The translations under genes were made by a program, and so were the position numbers. 64,000 bases of DNA from contig CAWFMF010000002.1 in NCBI GenBank assembly GCA_963816985.1, positions 124,001 through 188,000 of the forward strand. Reading direction: 5' to 3'. The notes beneath the pieces were generated by a model. That model saw only the letters and a list, made by a program, of their open reading frames with translations, made no database searches and was not told the DNA's origin. Shown here piece after piece: positions 40,552-50,003 of this stretch. The stretch is from JAIVJM01 sp963816985. GTDB taxonomy: Bacteria; Acidobacteriota; Blastocatellia; Pyrinomonadales; Pyrinomonadaceae. Numbering within the stretch: position 1 is the first letter of the stretch; the number at the start of each line of letters is the position of its first letter.

Positions 40552-42629
40552 GAAGAGCTTTCATCGTTCGCCCGTTCGGGGTCAAGAGCAACATTAAGTT
40601 CGACGAGGCCAAGAAGGAATTTATCAAGACCGAATTCAACTTCGACGATGTCGAGAAGAAGCTCATCGGCCCCGCGCTCGACCGGCTCGGCATCGAGGGC
40701 CGGACGACCGGCGAGATAGTCGGGCAGGGCAACATCCGCACCGACATGTTCGAGCTGCTCCTCACCGCCGACCTCGTTGTTGCCGACCTCTCGATCCACA
40801 ACGCCAACGTCTTCTACGAACTCGGCATCCGCCACTCGCTGCGCGACAAGCACACCTTCCAGATGCGCAGCGACACCGACAGCTTCCCCTTCGACCTCCA
40901 GACCGACCGCTACTTCCTCTACAAACGGGAGGTCTTCGCGGACGAAGCCGCGCTCGAAAAAACCGTCGAGGCGCTCACCAAGGCGCTGGACGAGACGATT
41001 AATTCCGGCAAGACGAACAGCCCCGTCTTCTCCTCGCTCCCCAACATGAAGGAGCAAGACCCCTCGCAGTTCATCGCCGTGCCGTTCGACTTCGGCGAGG
41101 AGGTGGGCCGCGCCGCCGACGACAAGCAGCGCGGCGACCTCGGACTGCTGGCGGCGGAGGTAAAGAAGGACTTCAATTGGGGGAAGGAGGGGCTGCGCGC
41201 CGTGGGCCGCGCGCAGTTCGACCTCGGAGACTCCAAGGGCGCAAAGTCCACTTGGGAGGCTGTCCGTAACATCAACCCGTTCGACCTCGAAGCGAACATC
41301 CTGCTCGGCACGATCTACCAACGGCTCGGCAGGCTGAAGGACTCGACGCAAGCGCTGGAGCGCGCCCTCTCGGTCAAAGGCATCGAGAGGGACAAGAAGG
41401 CCGAAGCCTATGCGCTGCTGGCGCGCAACGCCAAGACACTCTGGCGCAAGGAGTGGGAGGCCGCGCCCGCCGCCAAGCGGCCAGAGGCGGCGCTCCACTC
41501 CGGCCATTTGCAAGACTCCTTCAAGAACTACGAGCGCGCCTTCGAGGAAGACCTCAACCACTTCTACTCCGGCCTCAACGCGCTGGCGATGCTCAAGGTG
41601 CAGACCGAGCTGGCCGCGGCGCTGCCCGACGTGTGGGCCGAGCGGTTCGACGACGACGACGAGGCCGCGAAGGAGTTGAAGAAACTTCAAGCTCATGCCA
41701 CGAAGCTCGCCGGGGCGGTCGAAGTCTCGCTCGACGCGGCGCTCGCCCGCCTGAAGAGCGCGGACAAAAAAGACGTGTGGGCCGAGATCAGCACCGCCGA
41801 CTTGTGCTGCCTCACCTCGGATCGTCCTAAGAAGGTCGTCACCGCCTACCGCGACGCGCTGGCCGGGGCTCCCGACTTCGCCACAGCCTCGGTGCGCAGC
41901 CAACTCGCCATCTACCGCGATCTGAGCGTGCTCACGCCCAACGTCACGGCGGTCTTCGAGTTCCTTGGCGAGCCGGAGCCCGAAGACGGCGGCCCGAAGA
42001 AGCAACCGCGCGTCCTCATCTTCACCGGCCACATGATTGACGCCGACGGGCGCGAGAAGCCGCGCTTCCCCGCCGACAAGGAAGGTGTGGCGCGGCAGAA
42101 GATTAAGGAGGCCGTCGAAGCCGAGATGAACGCCGGCGACGGCGTCTCCTTCGGCATCGCGGGCGGCGCGTCCGGCGGCGACATCCTCTTTCATGAGGTC
42201 TGCGCCGAACTCAAAATCCCGACGCGGCTCTATCTCGCGCTCAATCCCAACCTCTACTCGAAGAAGTCCGTGCAGCAGGGCGGGAAGGAGTGGGTCGAGC
42301 GCTTCCGGCAGCTCAACAAGCGCATGTCGGACGCGGGGGACGTGCGCATCCTCAACGATAAGCTGACCGAGGAGCCCCACGACGAGGCCGAGTACCTCCC
42401 GGTGTGGCTGCGCTCGAAGCCGGATTACAACATCTGGCAACGCAACAACCTCTGGATGCTCCACAACGCTTTGGCGGCAGGCGGCGACGACTGCGTGACG
42501 CTCATCGCGCTCTGGGACAAGGAGCCCACGGGCGACGGCCCCGGCGGAACTTCCGACCTCGTGGACAAAGTCGAGCGGCGCGGCGCGAAGGCCGTCGTGA
42601 TAGACACCAAGAAGGAGTTCGGGCTCTAA
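40548..42629 (+). CDS. Deoxyribosyltransferase-like/TPR/SLOG-like multidomain protein
   Basis: 693 aa. The N-terminal about 150 residues (AFIVRPFGVK, LVVADLSIHNANVFYELGIRHSL) resemble the nucleoside 2-deoxyribosyltransferase-like fold; the E in FYELGIRH matches the active-site position. The middle (about 190-480) is TPR-like (AVGRAQFDLGDSKGAKSTW, LLGTIYQRLGRLKDSTQALERAL) as in TRAFs-binding-domain proteins. The C-terminal region (RVLIFTGHM, FGIAGGASGGDILFHEVCAEL) looks like a SLOG nucleotide-binding domain. It starts with ATGA overlap on the patatin gene, so the two are translationally coupled. A ligand-sensing partner of the phospholipase is a reasonable guess. Confidence 0.7.
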   Translation: MRRAFIVRPFGVKSNIKFDEAKKEFIKTEFNFDDVEKKLIGPALDRLGIEGRTTGEIVGQGNIRTDMFELLLTADLVVADLSIHNANVFYELGIRHSLRDKHTFQMRSDTDSFPFDLQTDRYFLYKREVFADEAALEKTVEALTKALDETINSGKTNSPVFSSLPNMKEQDPSQFIAVPFDFGEEVGRAADDKQRGDLGLLAAEVKKDFNWGKEGLRAVGRAQFDLGDSKGAKSTWEAVRNINPFDLEANILLGTIYQRLGRLKDSTQALERALSVKGIERDKKAEAYALLARNAKTLWRKEWEAAPAAKRPEAALHSGHLQDSFKNYERAFEEDLNHFYSGLNALAMLKVQTELAAALPDVWAERFDDDDEAAKELKKLQAHATKLAGAVEVSLDAALARLKSADKKDVWAEISTADLCCLTSDRPKKVVTAYRDALAGAPDFATASVRSQLAIYRDLSVLTPNVTAVFEFLGEPEPEDGGPKKQPRVLIFTGHMIDADGREKPRFPADKEGVARQKIKEAVEAEMNAGDGVSFGIAGGASGGDILFHEVCAELKIPTRLYLALNPNLYSKKSVQQGGKEWVERFRQLNKRMSDAGDVRILNDKLTEEPHDEAEYLPVWLRSKPDYNIWQRNNLWMLHNALAAGGDDCVTLIALWDKEPTGDGPGGTSDLVDKVERRGAKAVVIDTKKEFGL

Positions 42630-42633
42630 GAAG

Positions 42634-42749
42634 AAGTCAGAACCGCGAGCGGTAGCGAGCGGGTCTCAACGTTACAGACACGCGCCCCTCATCGTGGGCG
42701 AGTCTTAACGCCGCCGACACCCGCTCGCTACCGCTCGCGGTTCTGACTT
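42634..42749. repeat. Intergenic hairpin 6
   Basis: 31-bp perfect inverted repeat (42634-42664, 42719-42749) with a 54-nt loop; the arm begins AAGTCAGAACCGCGAGCGGT. It lies between convergent genes. Confidence 0.85.
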
Positions 42750-42772
42750 GGAGCGAGTCTGAGGCGGGCTCT

Positions 42773-43750
42773 TTAACGCGTCGGCCTCTCGACCGCCGAG
42801 AGGTTTTCGTCGAAGGTCTTCAGGGCGTCGAGGATTGTCTCCGCCGCGCGGACGAAGAATTCCTGCGTGATCGTCTCGAAGTCGTCCGAGGGCTTGTGGT
42901 AGTCCTTGTGGTCTTCGACGCCGAAGTAGACGAAAGGGATTTTCTCCTGGTGGAAAGCACGGTGGTCGGACTGCCGTGTCCAGTCTTCGCTCTTCTGTTC
43001 GGGCCGGTCGTGTCCGAGCAGGAGCTTGACGGGCGCGCGCGCCGCGACCCTTTCCACGAGCGGCTTGAGCGAAGGGTAGTGATAAGTCCCGGCGGCGTAA
43101 AGCTCGCCGCGCTCGCTGTGGCTCACCATGTCGAGGTTGACGTTGAGCGCCACGTCGCGCTTCTCTCCGAGCAGCGCCTTGACGAGCGTGCCCGCGCCCG
43201 CGCCTCCGCCCTCCTCGTTGTCGAGCGCGGCAAGGACGAGGGAGTTATCCGGCGGCTGGCGGCTGAAGTGCGCGGCCAACGCGAGCAGCGTCGCCACGCC
43301 CGAAGCGTTGTCGTCCGCGCCGTTGTAAATCTGCCCGCCCTTCACGCCGAGGTGGTCGTAGTGCGCGGTGAGGACGACGAACCGCTCCGGGTTCTTTTTC
43401 CCGCGCACGAACCCGACCACGTTCCCGCCCGTCGAAGCCGCGCCGCCCCCACGCCCCTTAAGCTCGACTTTCTGCTCGAAGGAAGCGCCGAAGAAGGGCT
43501 TCAGTCCCGACTCGCCGAAGCGCGCCGTGACGTAAGCCCGCGCCCTCGCGCCGCCCGGCGTCCCGGACTCTCGGCCCTCCATCGCGTCGGTTGAAAGCAC
43601 GCGCACGTCTTCGAAGAGTTTCCCGACGTCAATGACTTTCGACGCGACGCCCGCGGCGGTCTTCACTTCCTGCGGCGTCGGCGGCGTCTGCGTCCTGCAC
43701 GGCGCGGCGAGCGCGAGCGCCAGACTGATAATCGCGACGAATTTATTCAT
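42773..43750 (-). CDS. M28 family zinc aminopeptidase, exported
   Basis: About 325 aa with a signal peptide (MNKFVAIISLALALAAPCRTQ). The M28 zinc site is visible: LTAHYDHLGVKG (His, Asp), NGADDNASGVA (Asp), DNEEGGGAG (catalytic Glu and ligand), NLDMVSH and the C-terminal QSDHRAFH. It removes N-terminal amino acids in the periplasm or outside. The GGAGGT ahead of it is 15 bases from the ATG at 43750, so the start is not certain; a TTG at 43786 also lies in frame. Confidence 0.88.
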   Translation of the reverse strand: MNKFVAIISLALALAAPCRTQTPPTPQEVKTAAGVASKVIDVGKLFEDVRVLSTDAMEGRESGTPGGARARAYVTARFGESGLKPFFGASFEQKVELKGRGGGAASTGGNVVGFVRGKKNPERFVVLTAHYDHLGVKGGQIYNGADDNASGVATLLALAAHFSRQPPDNSLVLAALDNEEGGGAGAGTLVKALLGEKRDVALNVNLDMVSHSERGELYAAGTYHYPSLKPLVERVAARAPVKLLLGHDRPEQKSEDWTRQSDHRAFHQEKIPFVYFGVEDHKDYHKPSDDFETITQEFFVRAAETILDALKTFDENLSAVERPTR

Positions 43751-43802
43751 GAGTTTGATGGTCTCACCTCCCTCCCCGGCACGCAAACATTGATGCCAGC
43801 CG

Positions 43803-44837
43803 CTACGCGCCGGATGCTTTCGCCGACGTGACGGCGGCGAGCCATTCGGCGCTCAGCTTCTCAATCGCGAGTTCCTTGTGCTTGGCCTCGACTTCAATCC
43901 ACGGGACGCGGCGGTAGGCTTCGGGCATCGAGGCGATGAGGTCGCTGTGGTGGCGGTCGCCGAAGCGGGTGCGCCCGTTCGAGATGTGCGCGAGCTGCCA
44001 TTCAGGATTGGCCCAGGTCGTGCGCGCCGCTTCGACCATCTCGCCGACGCTCGGATGGTCGTAACTGTCGAGCCCTTCGTGGACAACGTGGTGGTGCGCG
44101 TCGAAGACCATCGGCACGCCCGCGCGGCGGCAGATGTCGAGAATCTCTTCGGCGCTGTAGATGTATTCGTCGTTCTCGAAGGCGATGCGCGAGCGCACGC
44201 CCTCCGCGAGCCGCGAGACGTTCTCGACGAGCCGGTCGGCCCGCCCGCCCTTGCCGCCGTGAATCTCGACGAGCGCCCACGGGCTCCGGGGCAGTCCGAG
44301 CAAGTCCATCACGCGCGCGTGCGTCTCAAGGATTTTGACGCTGTTGGCGATTGTCTGCGGCGAGTCCGAGTTCAAGACGACGAACTGGTCGGGGTGCAGG
44401 ACGAGCCGGATGCCGAGCCCTGCGGCGCGCGCGCCCGTGTGCGCCAGCTCCGCGCGGAACTCTTCGAGCACGTCAGAGCCCGCCGCGTCGTCGGCGAAGG
44501 GGAAGAGCCCCGAAGTCATGCGGTAGAGCCGGAGTCCGCGCGCCGTGCAGAAGTCGAGCGCGCGATTTAGCCGCGCGAGGTTGTCGGCGTAGAGATCGCG
44601 CAGCCTGCGCTTCTGCTCCGCCTCGTCGAACTGCAAGAGTCGCTTGCGCGTCAGCGCGCGATACCTCACCTCTTCCGAATGCGTGATGCAGACCAGCCCC
44701 AGACGCGGCGGCACTTCGCGCACGGGCTCCGCGCCCCCCGAACCTTCCGCCCGACGAGTGTTCTTCCTCATGCCCGTCAGAGTAGAGGTCTTCTCTGTCT
44801 CATTGATAACGAAAACGTCACGGAGAGATTGACTCAT
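43803..44837 (-). CDS. uvsE: UV damage endonuclease UvsE/UVDE
   Basis: A 344-aa TIM-barrel UV endonuclease. RLGLVCITHSEEVRYRALTRKRLL, LYRMTSGLFPFADD, IRLVLHPDQFVVLNSD, LVEIHGGKGGRADRL, RIAFENDEYIYSAEEIL, VFDAHHHVVH and HISNGRTRFGDRHHSDLI carry the metal ligands. It nicks 5' of UV photoproducts, independent of UvrABC. The first 30 residues are extra; the ATG at 44771 is an alternative start. Confidence 0.93.
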   Translation of the reverse strand: MSQSLRDVFVINETEKTSTLTGMRKNTRRAEGSGGAEPVREVPPRLGLVCITHSEEVRYRALTRKRLLQFDEAEQKRRLRDLYADNLARLNRALDFCTARGLRLYRMTSGLFPFADDAAGSDVLEEFRAELAHTGARAAGLGIRLVLHPDQFVVLNSDSPQTIANSVKILETHARVMDLLGLPRSPWALVEIHGGKGGRADRLVENVSRLAEGVRSRIAFENDEYIYSAEEILDICRRAGVPMVFDAHHHVVHEGLDSYDHPSVGEMVEAARTTWANPEWQLAHISNGRTRFGDRHHSDLIASMPEAYRRVPWIEVEAKHKELAIEKLSAEWLAAVTSAKASGA

Positions 44838-44907
44838 CGTCTCAAGAGAAGCGGCTCATCCGTTCCCTTCCAATGAGTCAGTGAGTAAATGAGCCGATGA
44901 ATCAATC

Positions 44908-45897
44908 TTAAACCTCGACCGCCGGGCGCAGGCTCACGCGCCTTGAATCCTCCGCGGCCTCGGTCTCGCGCGCGAGCGCCGTGGCCGAGAGGAGGACGAG
45001 CGCGAGCCAGAGCAGGTCTGCGAGCAGAAGGTGTACGAGCTGAAGCCACACGGGCGCGAGCAGCGCCGCGTTCACAAGCCCGACGCCGAGCTGCGCGACG
45101 ACCAGCGTCGTGACCATCGCCGCGAAGCGACTCGCCCACACGCCGGGCCTTGCCCTCTTCGTGACCGCCGCCGCCGCGACGAGGTATGCGCCCACGAGCA
45201 CCGCGAGCAGAGGGTGCAACTGGTAATGCCGGAGGCTGAACATGAGCTGCGCCGTCGCGGTCAGGTCGCCGCGCGTCTGCTCGAACGCCGCGCTCGCCGG
45301 GAAGAGCGTCGCGCCGAGCGCCGCCACCGCCCCGCTCACGCCGAGCGCGAGCGTCGCGACGAGCGCGACGACGAGCCACCAGCGGAGCGCGTCACGCCCG
45401 CCCTTCAAACTCAGCGCGCGCCCGCCCGAAGCCCACCACGCCGTGAGCCCCAGCACGGCGACGAGGACGAACGTGTTGACGAGGTGCAGAGAGAGGTAGA
45501 AGGCGCGCGCCACCGAGGCGTCGTCGGCCACGAGCCGCAGGAGCACGAGCCCCGCGCCGATGAGCGCCTCGATGATGATGAAGACGAGCGAGAGCACGGC
45601 CCCGCGACGCGCCGCGTGCCCCTTCGGGAACGCGCGGAAGACCCACCAGACGAGCGCGACCACCAGAAGCAACGCCAGACCGCTCGTCGTCCGGTGCGCG
45701 AACTCGATGAAGGTCTTACCACCTTGAGCCCCGGCGGGCAGGACTTCGCCGTTGCACAGAGGCCAGTGGCTCCCGCACCCCGCGCCCGAACCCGTCGCGC
45801 GCACGTATGCGCCCCACAAAATCACCGCCAGATTGAAGGCCACCACCGCCCACGCGAACGCGGCCAGCCGCCCCGTCTTTGTCTTCGAAGATTCCAC
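44908..45897 (-). CDS. ctaA: COX15/CtaA haem A synthase
   Basis: A 329-aa eight-helix membrane enzyme. LWGAYVRATGSGAGCGSHWPLCNGEVLP with the paired Cys, EFAHRTTSGLALLL (haem-ligand His), SLHLVNTFVLV, LRHYQLHPLLAVLVG and LQLVHLLLADLLWL supply the conserved His. It oxidises haem O to haem A for cytochrome c oxidase, implying aerobic respiration. No ctaB or cox genes are in view. Confidence 0.93.
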   Translation of the reverse strand: MESSKTKTGRLAAFAWAVVAFNLAVILWGAYVRATGSGAGCGSHWPLCNGEVLPAGAQGGKTFIEFAHRTTSGLALLLVVALVWWVFRAFPKGHAARRGAVLSLVFIIIEALIGAGLVLLRLVADDASVARAFYLSLHLVNTFVLVAVLGLTAWWASGGRALSLKGGRDALRWWLVVALVATLALGVSGAVAALGATLFPASAAFEQTRGDLTATAQLMFSLRHYQLHPLLAVLVGAYLVAAAAVTKRARPGVWASRFAAMVTTLVVAQLGVGLVNAALLAPVWLQLVHLLLADLLWLALVLLSATALARETEAAEDSRRVSLRPAVEV

Positions 45898-46023
45898 TTA
45901 AACGTTCAGCTTTCGTCGAGAAGATGTATGCGCGTTCGATTATACAGAATCGCGGAATGAGTTGAGGAGTGGCAGTGGATGAAGGAGACGCCAAAGAAAC
46001 TCAGAGCATCCGTCCGTCGCCCG

Positions 46024-49000
46024 TCACCCGCGCACGGCGCGACGCCACGCGGCGGCCTCGCCTTCGCGGCGGATGAGGGCGGAGACCTCTGTGTAGGCGG
46101 CGGCGTAGAGGGCGCGCATCTCCTGCGCTGTGGACGTGCGCGCGAGCCCGCGCTCAAGCTCTTCGACTGAGAGCTTCTTACCCCCCCGCGCCGCGCGCGA
46201 GAGCATCGCCCCTTCACCGGCAATGTACGCGGCCAGACCTTCGACGAGCCAGAGCGGCGCGCGGCCCCGTCCGAGCGTTTCGAGGACGACGTGCACAAAC
46301 TCGTGACGCATCGTCGAGGCGAGCACGCCGCGCCTTCGAAGGACTTCGGGCGGCTGCGTCTCGATGCGCCGACCCTCCGTCAAGGCCGCGACCCACGCGG
46401 GCATCCCCGTCGAGCCCGTGAAGTCGCCCGTCGTCTCGTGCACGTAAAGCTCCGCCGTCCCCAGCCCGTCGGCCTTCACGCCCGCGCCGTCCAGACGCCC
46501 CAGCACGTCACGGCGCGCGCCCTCCAGAGCGCGCAGCATCGCCTCGACCTCGCGCCGCGCGGCCCGCGCCGGGTAGCTCACGCGGAAGTTCTCGCTCGAA
46601 AGCGTCAGTCGCGGCGAGCGCGTCTCGCGCGCTTCGTTCGGCGCGGCGTCGTCGAAGAAAGCGGCACGTCTGAAGAGCGACGCGGACGGAACGTCGTCAA
46701 CGTTGCGCGGCGTCGTGACGTGCGGGCCTTCACGAAACGCGACGGTCTGAAAAGTTGAAGAGTTTGGACGAGTGCGAGCGTCGCTCCGTTCGCGCGCGTT
46801 GTCGTCGTGCGCGTCGCTTTCGACTGAAGCGCTTCCGCCCGCTTCGTCGCGCGTCTCTCCCTGAGTCGCGGAGGCGGCGTGCTGAAGGCCGCCGCTTCTC
46901 TGCTCTTGCGTTCCGACGCCCGCGCCGGGGAAGAAGTAGCCGATGATTTGGCGGTAGGACGCGCCGCGCCGCGCCATGACGTGCGCGCCCGACTGGCAGA
47001 GGCCGAGGCCGTGGCCGAAGCCGCTGCCACGGAAGATGAAGTTATTGCCCTCTCGCCTCACGTCGAAGCGCGAACTCTTCAGGATGTTCCAGCCGAGCGT
47101 CCGACCGACGATGAGCTTGAAGTCCCAGCCGCGCAGGACGCGCCGCCGCTCGCCTTCGAGCTCGACCACTTGCGCGCGCCCCGACGCGTCGCGCCGCAGA
47201 ATGCGCACCGAGTCGAGGTGTGCGCCCACGTCGCTCCGCTTGTCGGCGCGGAGGGCTTTAACTAAATCCGCCGCCGGTATCGAATCCTGCCACGCGCGGT
47301 GAGCTGTCCCCGCGCAGAAGTCGTCGCGCACGCCGCGCAGGTGCGCGGGCGCGTGCGTCGCGCCCCACAGCGTGACGGGGTTGGCGGTCGCGCCGCCGCA
47401 CGAGGCGCTGAAGTAACTCTCGGCGAGACGGCCCTCGCGGTCGCGCAAGGTCTCGCCCGAAGTCTCACGGACGGCGCGGCGGAGCAGCTCGTAGAAGTCG
47501 GGCCGCGCGCTCCCGTCGCCGACGCTCAAGTAGCGTTGGCAGTGCGTGCTGCTGCACAAGTCGAAGCCCTCGCGCGCGTGCCGCCGGAGGTTCTTGAGCG
47601 CGTAGGTGCGACTGACGACCGTCTGCGCCTTCAGAGCCTCGAACTCGTCCTCGACGCTCCCCTCGGCGGCGACGACGCCGAAGACGTACTCGTCGAGCGG
47701 GAGCACGAGTGTCCGGTCGGCGCGCGACAGGTGGACGCGCACGAACGTCTCTCCCGAAGAGGCTTGAGGTGAGCCGGCACGGCCTTCAACAACTTCGTCC
47801 CGCCCGCCCTCCGCGTTCTCCGACTCTCCTTCTTCTTCGTCCGCTTGCTCAGAAGCCGCAGCGCGTCGCAACTCCTCGACTCGCGCGTGCTCTCGGAAGA
47901 CGGGGCGCGCGACTTCGGCGGCCTCCGACCCGTTCCCGCGTTTGAGGAGGACGAGGACGGCGAGGCCGACCGACTCCGGCGCGACTTCGCCGCCCGCGCT
48001 CTTCTCCGCCGCGAAGCCGACGAACCAGCCTTGCGTGCGGAAGTCGCCGGGCGGCGTCGAGGTTCCCGTCTTGCCGAAGACGTATCCGGGCAAAGTGTTC
48101 AAGTGCGCGCGCGCCGCCGAGCCGTAGGCGACCGCGCCGCGCATCCCTTCGACGAGCAGCGCGCGGTACTCGTCTTCAATCTCCAGACGAGCGCGCACGC
48201 GCGGAGTAAAACCCTCGGCGGGGGCGACGCGCGGCGCGAAGAGCTGCCCGCCGTTGAAGAGCGCCGCGTAGGCCGAGACGAGCTGCGCGGGCGTGACCAG
48301 AAGCTGCTCGCTCTCGCCGAGCGCGTCCGAGACGCGCCAGCGACCGCGCGCGGGCAGACGGCCCGCCGCCTCTCGCTCCGCGCCGCCGCCGGTGCGCGCG
48401 CCGAAGCCGTAGACGGCGAGCGTGCGCGTCAGCGCCTCGCCGTCCACTCGCTCGCCCGCGCGCCCGAAGAAGTAGTTGCAGGACAGCGCGAGCGCCTGCG
48501 CCGGGCCGAAGGCTTCGTCCGTGGGCGGGTGCGCGCAGTTGATTTTGAAGTCTTCGTGGCGGAAGGTGTTGTGGCGGCAGGCGACGTGTGTCTCTTCGCC
48601 GACGACGCCTTCGCGCAGGGCTTCGAGCATCGTGAAGGGCTTGACGGTCGAGCCGGGAGCGAGGGTCTCTTCGTAGGCGAGGCGAGGGTTGACGACCGCG
48701 CGCACGCGACCCGTCCGCGCGTCGAGGATGAGAATCGTGCCCTCTCGACCTCCGAGGGCGTTGAGGGCCGCGCGCCTGAGAGCTTCGTCAACATCATCTT
48801 CGCGCGGCGCGACGGCAGCGGAAGATGATGACGACGCTCGCGGCTTCGACTCGTCACGCGCGCCCGGCACGGCCCACGCGAAGAGGAGCGTCGCGCAGAC
48901 GCAGGCGTGCGCGAGCCCGTGCGGCGCGCGCGGGAAGCGGATGAAGGCCAACGCCCCTCGCAGTCGCGCGCGCGCGCGCCGGACAAAGCGCGCGGCGGTC

Positions 49001-49026
49001 TCAGTTTTGGGGCTCGTCCGTATCAA
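46024..49026 (-). CDS. Fusion: penicillin-binding transpeptidase, SpoIID/LytB and gluzincin-like peptidase domains
   Basis: 1000 aa. A membrane anchor lies near 40-57. A transpeptidase domain (about 85-400) has STVK (126-129), SCN (182-184) and KTGTS (319-323), the three PBP active-site motifs, without a glycosyltransferase. A SpoIID/LytB domain (about 435-720) includes LDEYVFGVVAAEG, LKAQTVVSRTYAL, YFSASCGG and FGHGLGLCQSGAH. A low-complexity linker leads to a C-terminal domain with HEFVH (about 905) and LWLVEGLAAYIAGEG, a gluzincin-type HExxH plus Glu. It should act in the periplasm on peptidoglycan. It overlaps the preceding gene by 26 bases and belongs to the alpha-2-macroglobulin cluster. 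Confidence 0.85.
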   Translation of the reverse strand: MIRTSPKTETAARFVRRARARLRGALAFIRFPRAPHGLAHACVCATLLFAWAVPGARDESKPRASSSSSAAVAPREDDVDEALRRAALNALGGREGTILILDARTGRVRAVVNPRLAYEETLAPGSTVKPFTMLEALREGVVGEETHVACRHNTFRHEDFKINCAHPPTDEAFGPAQALALSCNYFFGRAGERVDGEALTRTLAVYGFGARTGGGAEREAAGRLPARGRWRVSDALGESEQLLVTPAQLVSAYAALFNGGQLFAPRVAPAEGFTPRVRARLEIEDEYRALLVEGMRGAVAYGSAARAHLNTLPGYVFGKTGTSTPPGDFRTQGWFVGFAAEKSAGGEVAPESVGLAVLVLLKRGNGSEAAEVARPVFREHARVEELRRAAASEQADEEEGESENAEGGRDEVVEGRAGSPQASSGETFVRVHLSRADRTLVLPLDEYVFGVVAAEGSVEDEFEALKAQTVVSRTYALKNLRRHAREGFDLCSSTHCQRYLSVGDGSARPDFYELLRRAVRETSGETLRDREGRLAESYFSASCGGATANPVTLWGATHAPAHLRGVRDDFCAGTAHRAWQDSIPAADLVKALRADKRSDVGAHLDSVRILRRDASGRAQVVELEGERRRVLRGWDFKLIVGRTLGWNILKSSRFDVRREGNNFIFRGSGFGHGLGLCQSGAHVMARRGASYRQIIGYFFPGAGVGTQEQRSGGLQHAASATQGETRDEAGGSASVESDAHDDNARERSDARTRPNSSTFQTVAFREGPHVTTPRNVDDVPSASLFRRAAFFDDAAPNEARETRSPRLTLSSENFRVSYPARAARREVEAMLRALEGARRDVLGRLDGAGVKADGLGTAELYVHETTGDFTGSTGMPAWVAALTEGRRIETQPPEVLRRRGVLASTMRHEFVHVVLETLGRGRAPLWLVEGLAAYIAGEGAMLSRAARGGKKLSVEELERGLARTSTAQEMRALYAAAYTEVSALIRREGEAAAWRRAVRG

Positions 49027-49909
49027 TGATTTTCACGTCCGAGACGAAACGGCGGTAGTCCTCGAAGGTGCGCGAGTGGCGGACGCGCGGCTCGCGCCCG
49101 CCGCGAATGACGTGCAAAGACTCGGAGGATTCGGGCAGGAGAAGTTCCTGCTCCGGGCTCCGGAACTGCACGCGGCGGAAGCGCATCGTGTACTCGGAGC
49201 GCAGGAACCTGAACTTGCGCTTCGGCCCGAAGCGCGCGAAGCCCGCCGTGAAAACGCGCGGCGACTCGAAGTCGAACTCCTCGGCGAGCCGCGTGGAGGT
49301 CTGGAGCACGTCGAAGTTTTCCGCGTCTATCCAGACCGTGCCCTTGTGCGGCCCCGAAGCGTAGAGGCAGCCGTCTTTGCTGTGCGACCAGGGCTTGGCC
49401 TGCTCGCGCGGGACGTAGCCGAGGCAGTGGACTTTGCGCCCGCGCAAGACCTCTTCGCCCTCGTAAGTGAAGACCAGATGCTCCTGATTCTTCGGCAGAA
49501 GGAACGTGAGCGGGTCTGTGTAGCTCGAACGAGGGCCGCCGCACTTGTCCAGCTCGTCCTTCTGCTTCGAGGGTTTTACCGTCTTTCCGTCAATCGTCCG
49601 CAGACGCCTGACGGCCTTGCCGTAGAAGTCGCGCTCATCGCCCGCGCGCTGCTCGCGCAGCACGATGTTGTCGAAGACGTGCTCCTTCGTCTTCCCCTTC
49701 GGCGTCAGGTCTTCATTCAAAGCGTCGCGCCGCAGGACTTCCGTGAACGAGATGCTGAACATCCCGCCGAGGTACTGCTCCACTCGTTCGCCCGTGCGCT
49801 TGAGGATGAGTTCGAGCCGCGCGGCGTCCGCCTCCTGCGCCCGCGCCGCCGGGCAAAGGAGACTCATCAATACTAAGGCCGCAGAACAAATTGGCCGAAT
49901 GGTTCTCAT
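49001..49909 (-). CDS. Exported protein of unknown function in the envelope cluster
   Basis: About 302 aa with a signal peptide (MRTIRPICSAALVLMSLLCPAARAQ). The mature part is beta-rich (LVFTYEGEEVLRGRKVHCLGYVPR, GTVWIDAENFDVLQTS, FTAGFARFGPKRKFRFLRSEYTMRF), reminiscent of outer-membrane lipoprotein-sorting folds, but I cannot name a family. The start at 49909 is used because earlier codons fall in hairpin 7. It is coupled to the transpeptidase-SpoIID gene. Confidence 0.7.
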   Translation of the reverse strand: MRTIRPICSAALVLMSLLCPAARAQEADAARLELILKRTGERVEQYLGGMFSISFTEVLRRDALNEDLTPKGKTKEHVFDNIVLREQRAGDERDFYGKAVRRLRTIDGKTVKPSKQKDELDKCGGPRSSYTDPLTFLLPKNQEHLVFTYEGEEVLRGRKVHCLGYVPREQAKPWSHSKDGCLYASGPHKGTVWIDAENFDVLQTSTRLAEEFDFESPRVFTAGFARFGPKRKFRFLRSEYTMRFRRVQFRSPEQELLLPESSESLHVIRGGREPRVRHSRTFEDYRRFVSDVKIIDTDEPQN

Positions 49910-49925
49910 CTTGTCACATAAAACT

Positions 49926-49994
49926 GTAGGGGCAGGGCTTGTCCCTGCCCGATGCTCACGAAAGAAAACGGGCAGGGACAAGCCCTGCCCCTAC
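49926..49994. repeat. Intergenic hairpin 7 (26-bp perfect palindrome)
   Basis: Arm GTAGGGGCAGGGCTTGTCCC plus TGCCCG (49926-49951) pairs exactly with 49969-49994; loop 17 nt. The same arm recurs in hairpin 10 at 63532-63626 with a different loop. Confidence 0.9.
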
Positions 49995-50003
49995 AAAAAC
50001 GTC

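Noticed and set aside
40521..42464. 647-aa open frame antisense to the TPR/SLOG-like gene
   Set aside because: Shadow frame: low-complexity Val/Glu/Arg-rich translation without motifs.
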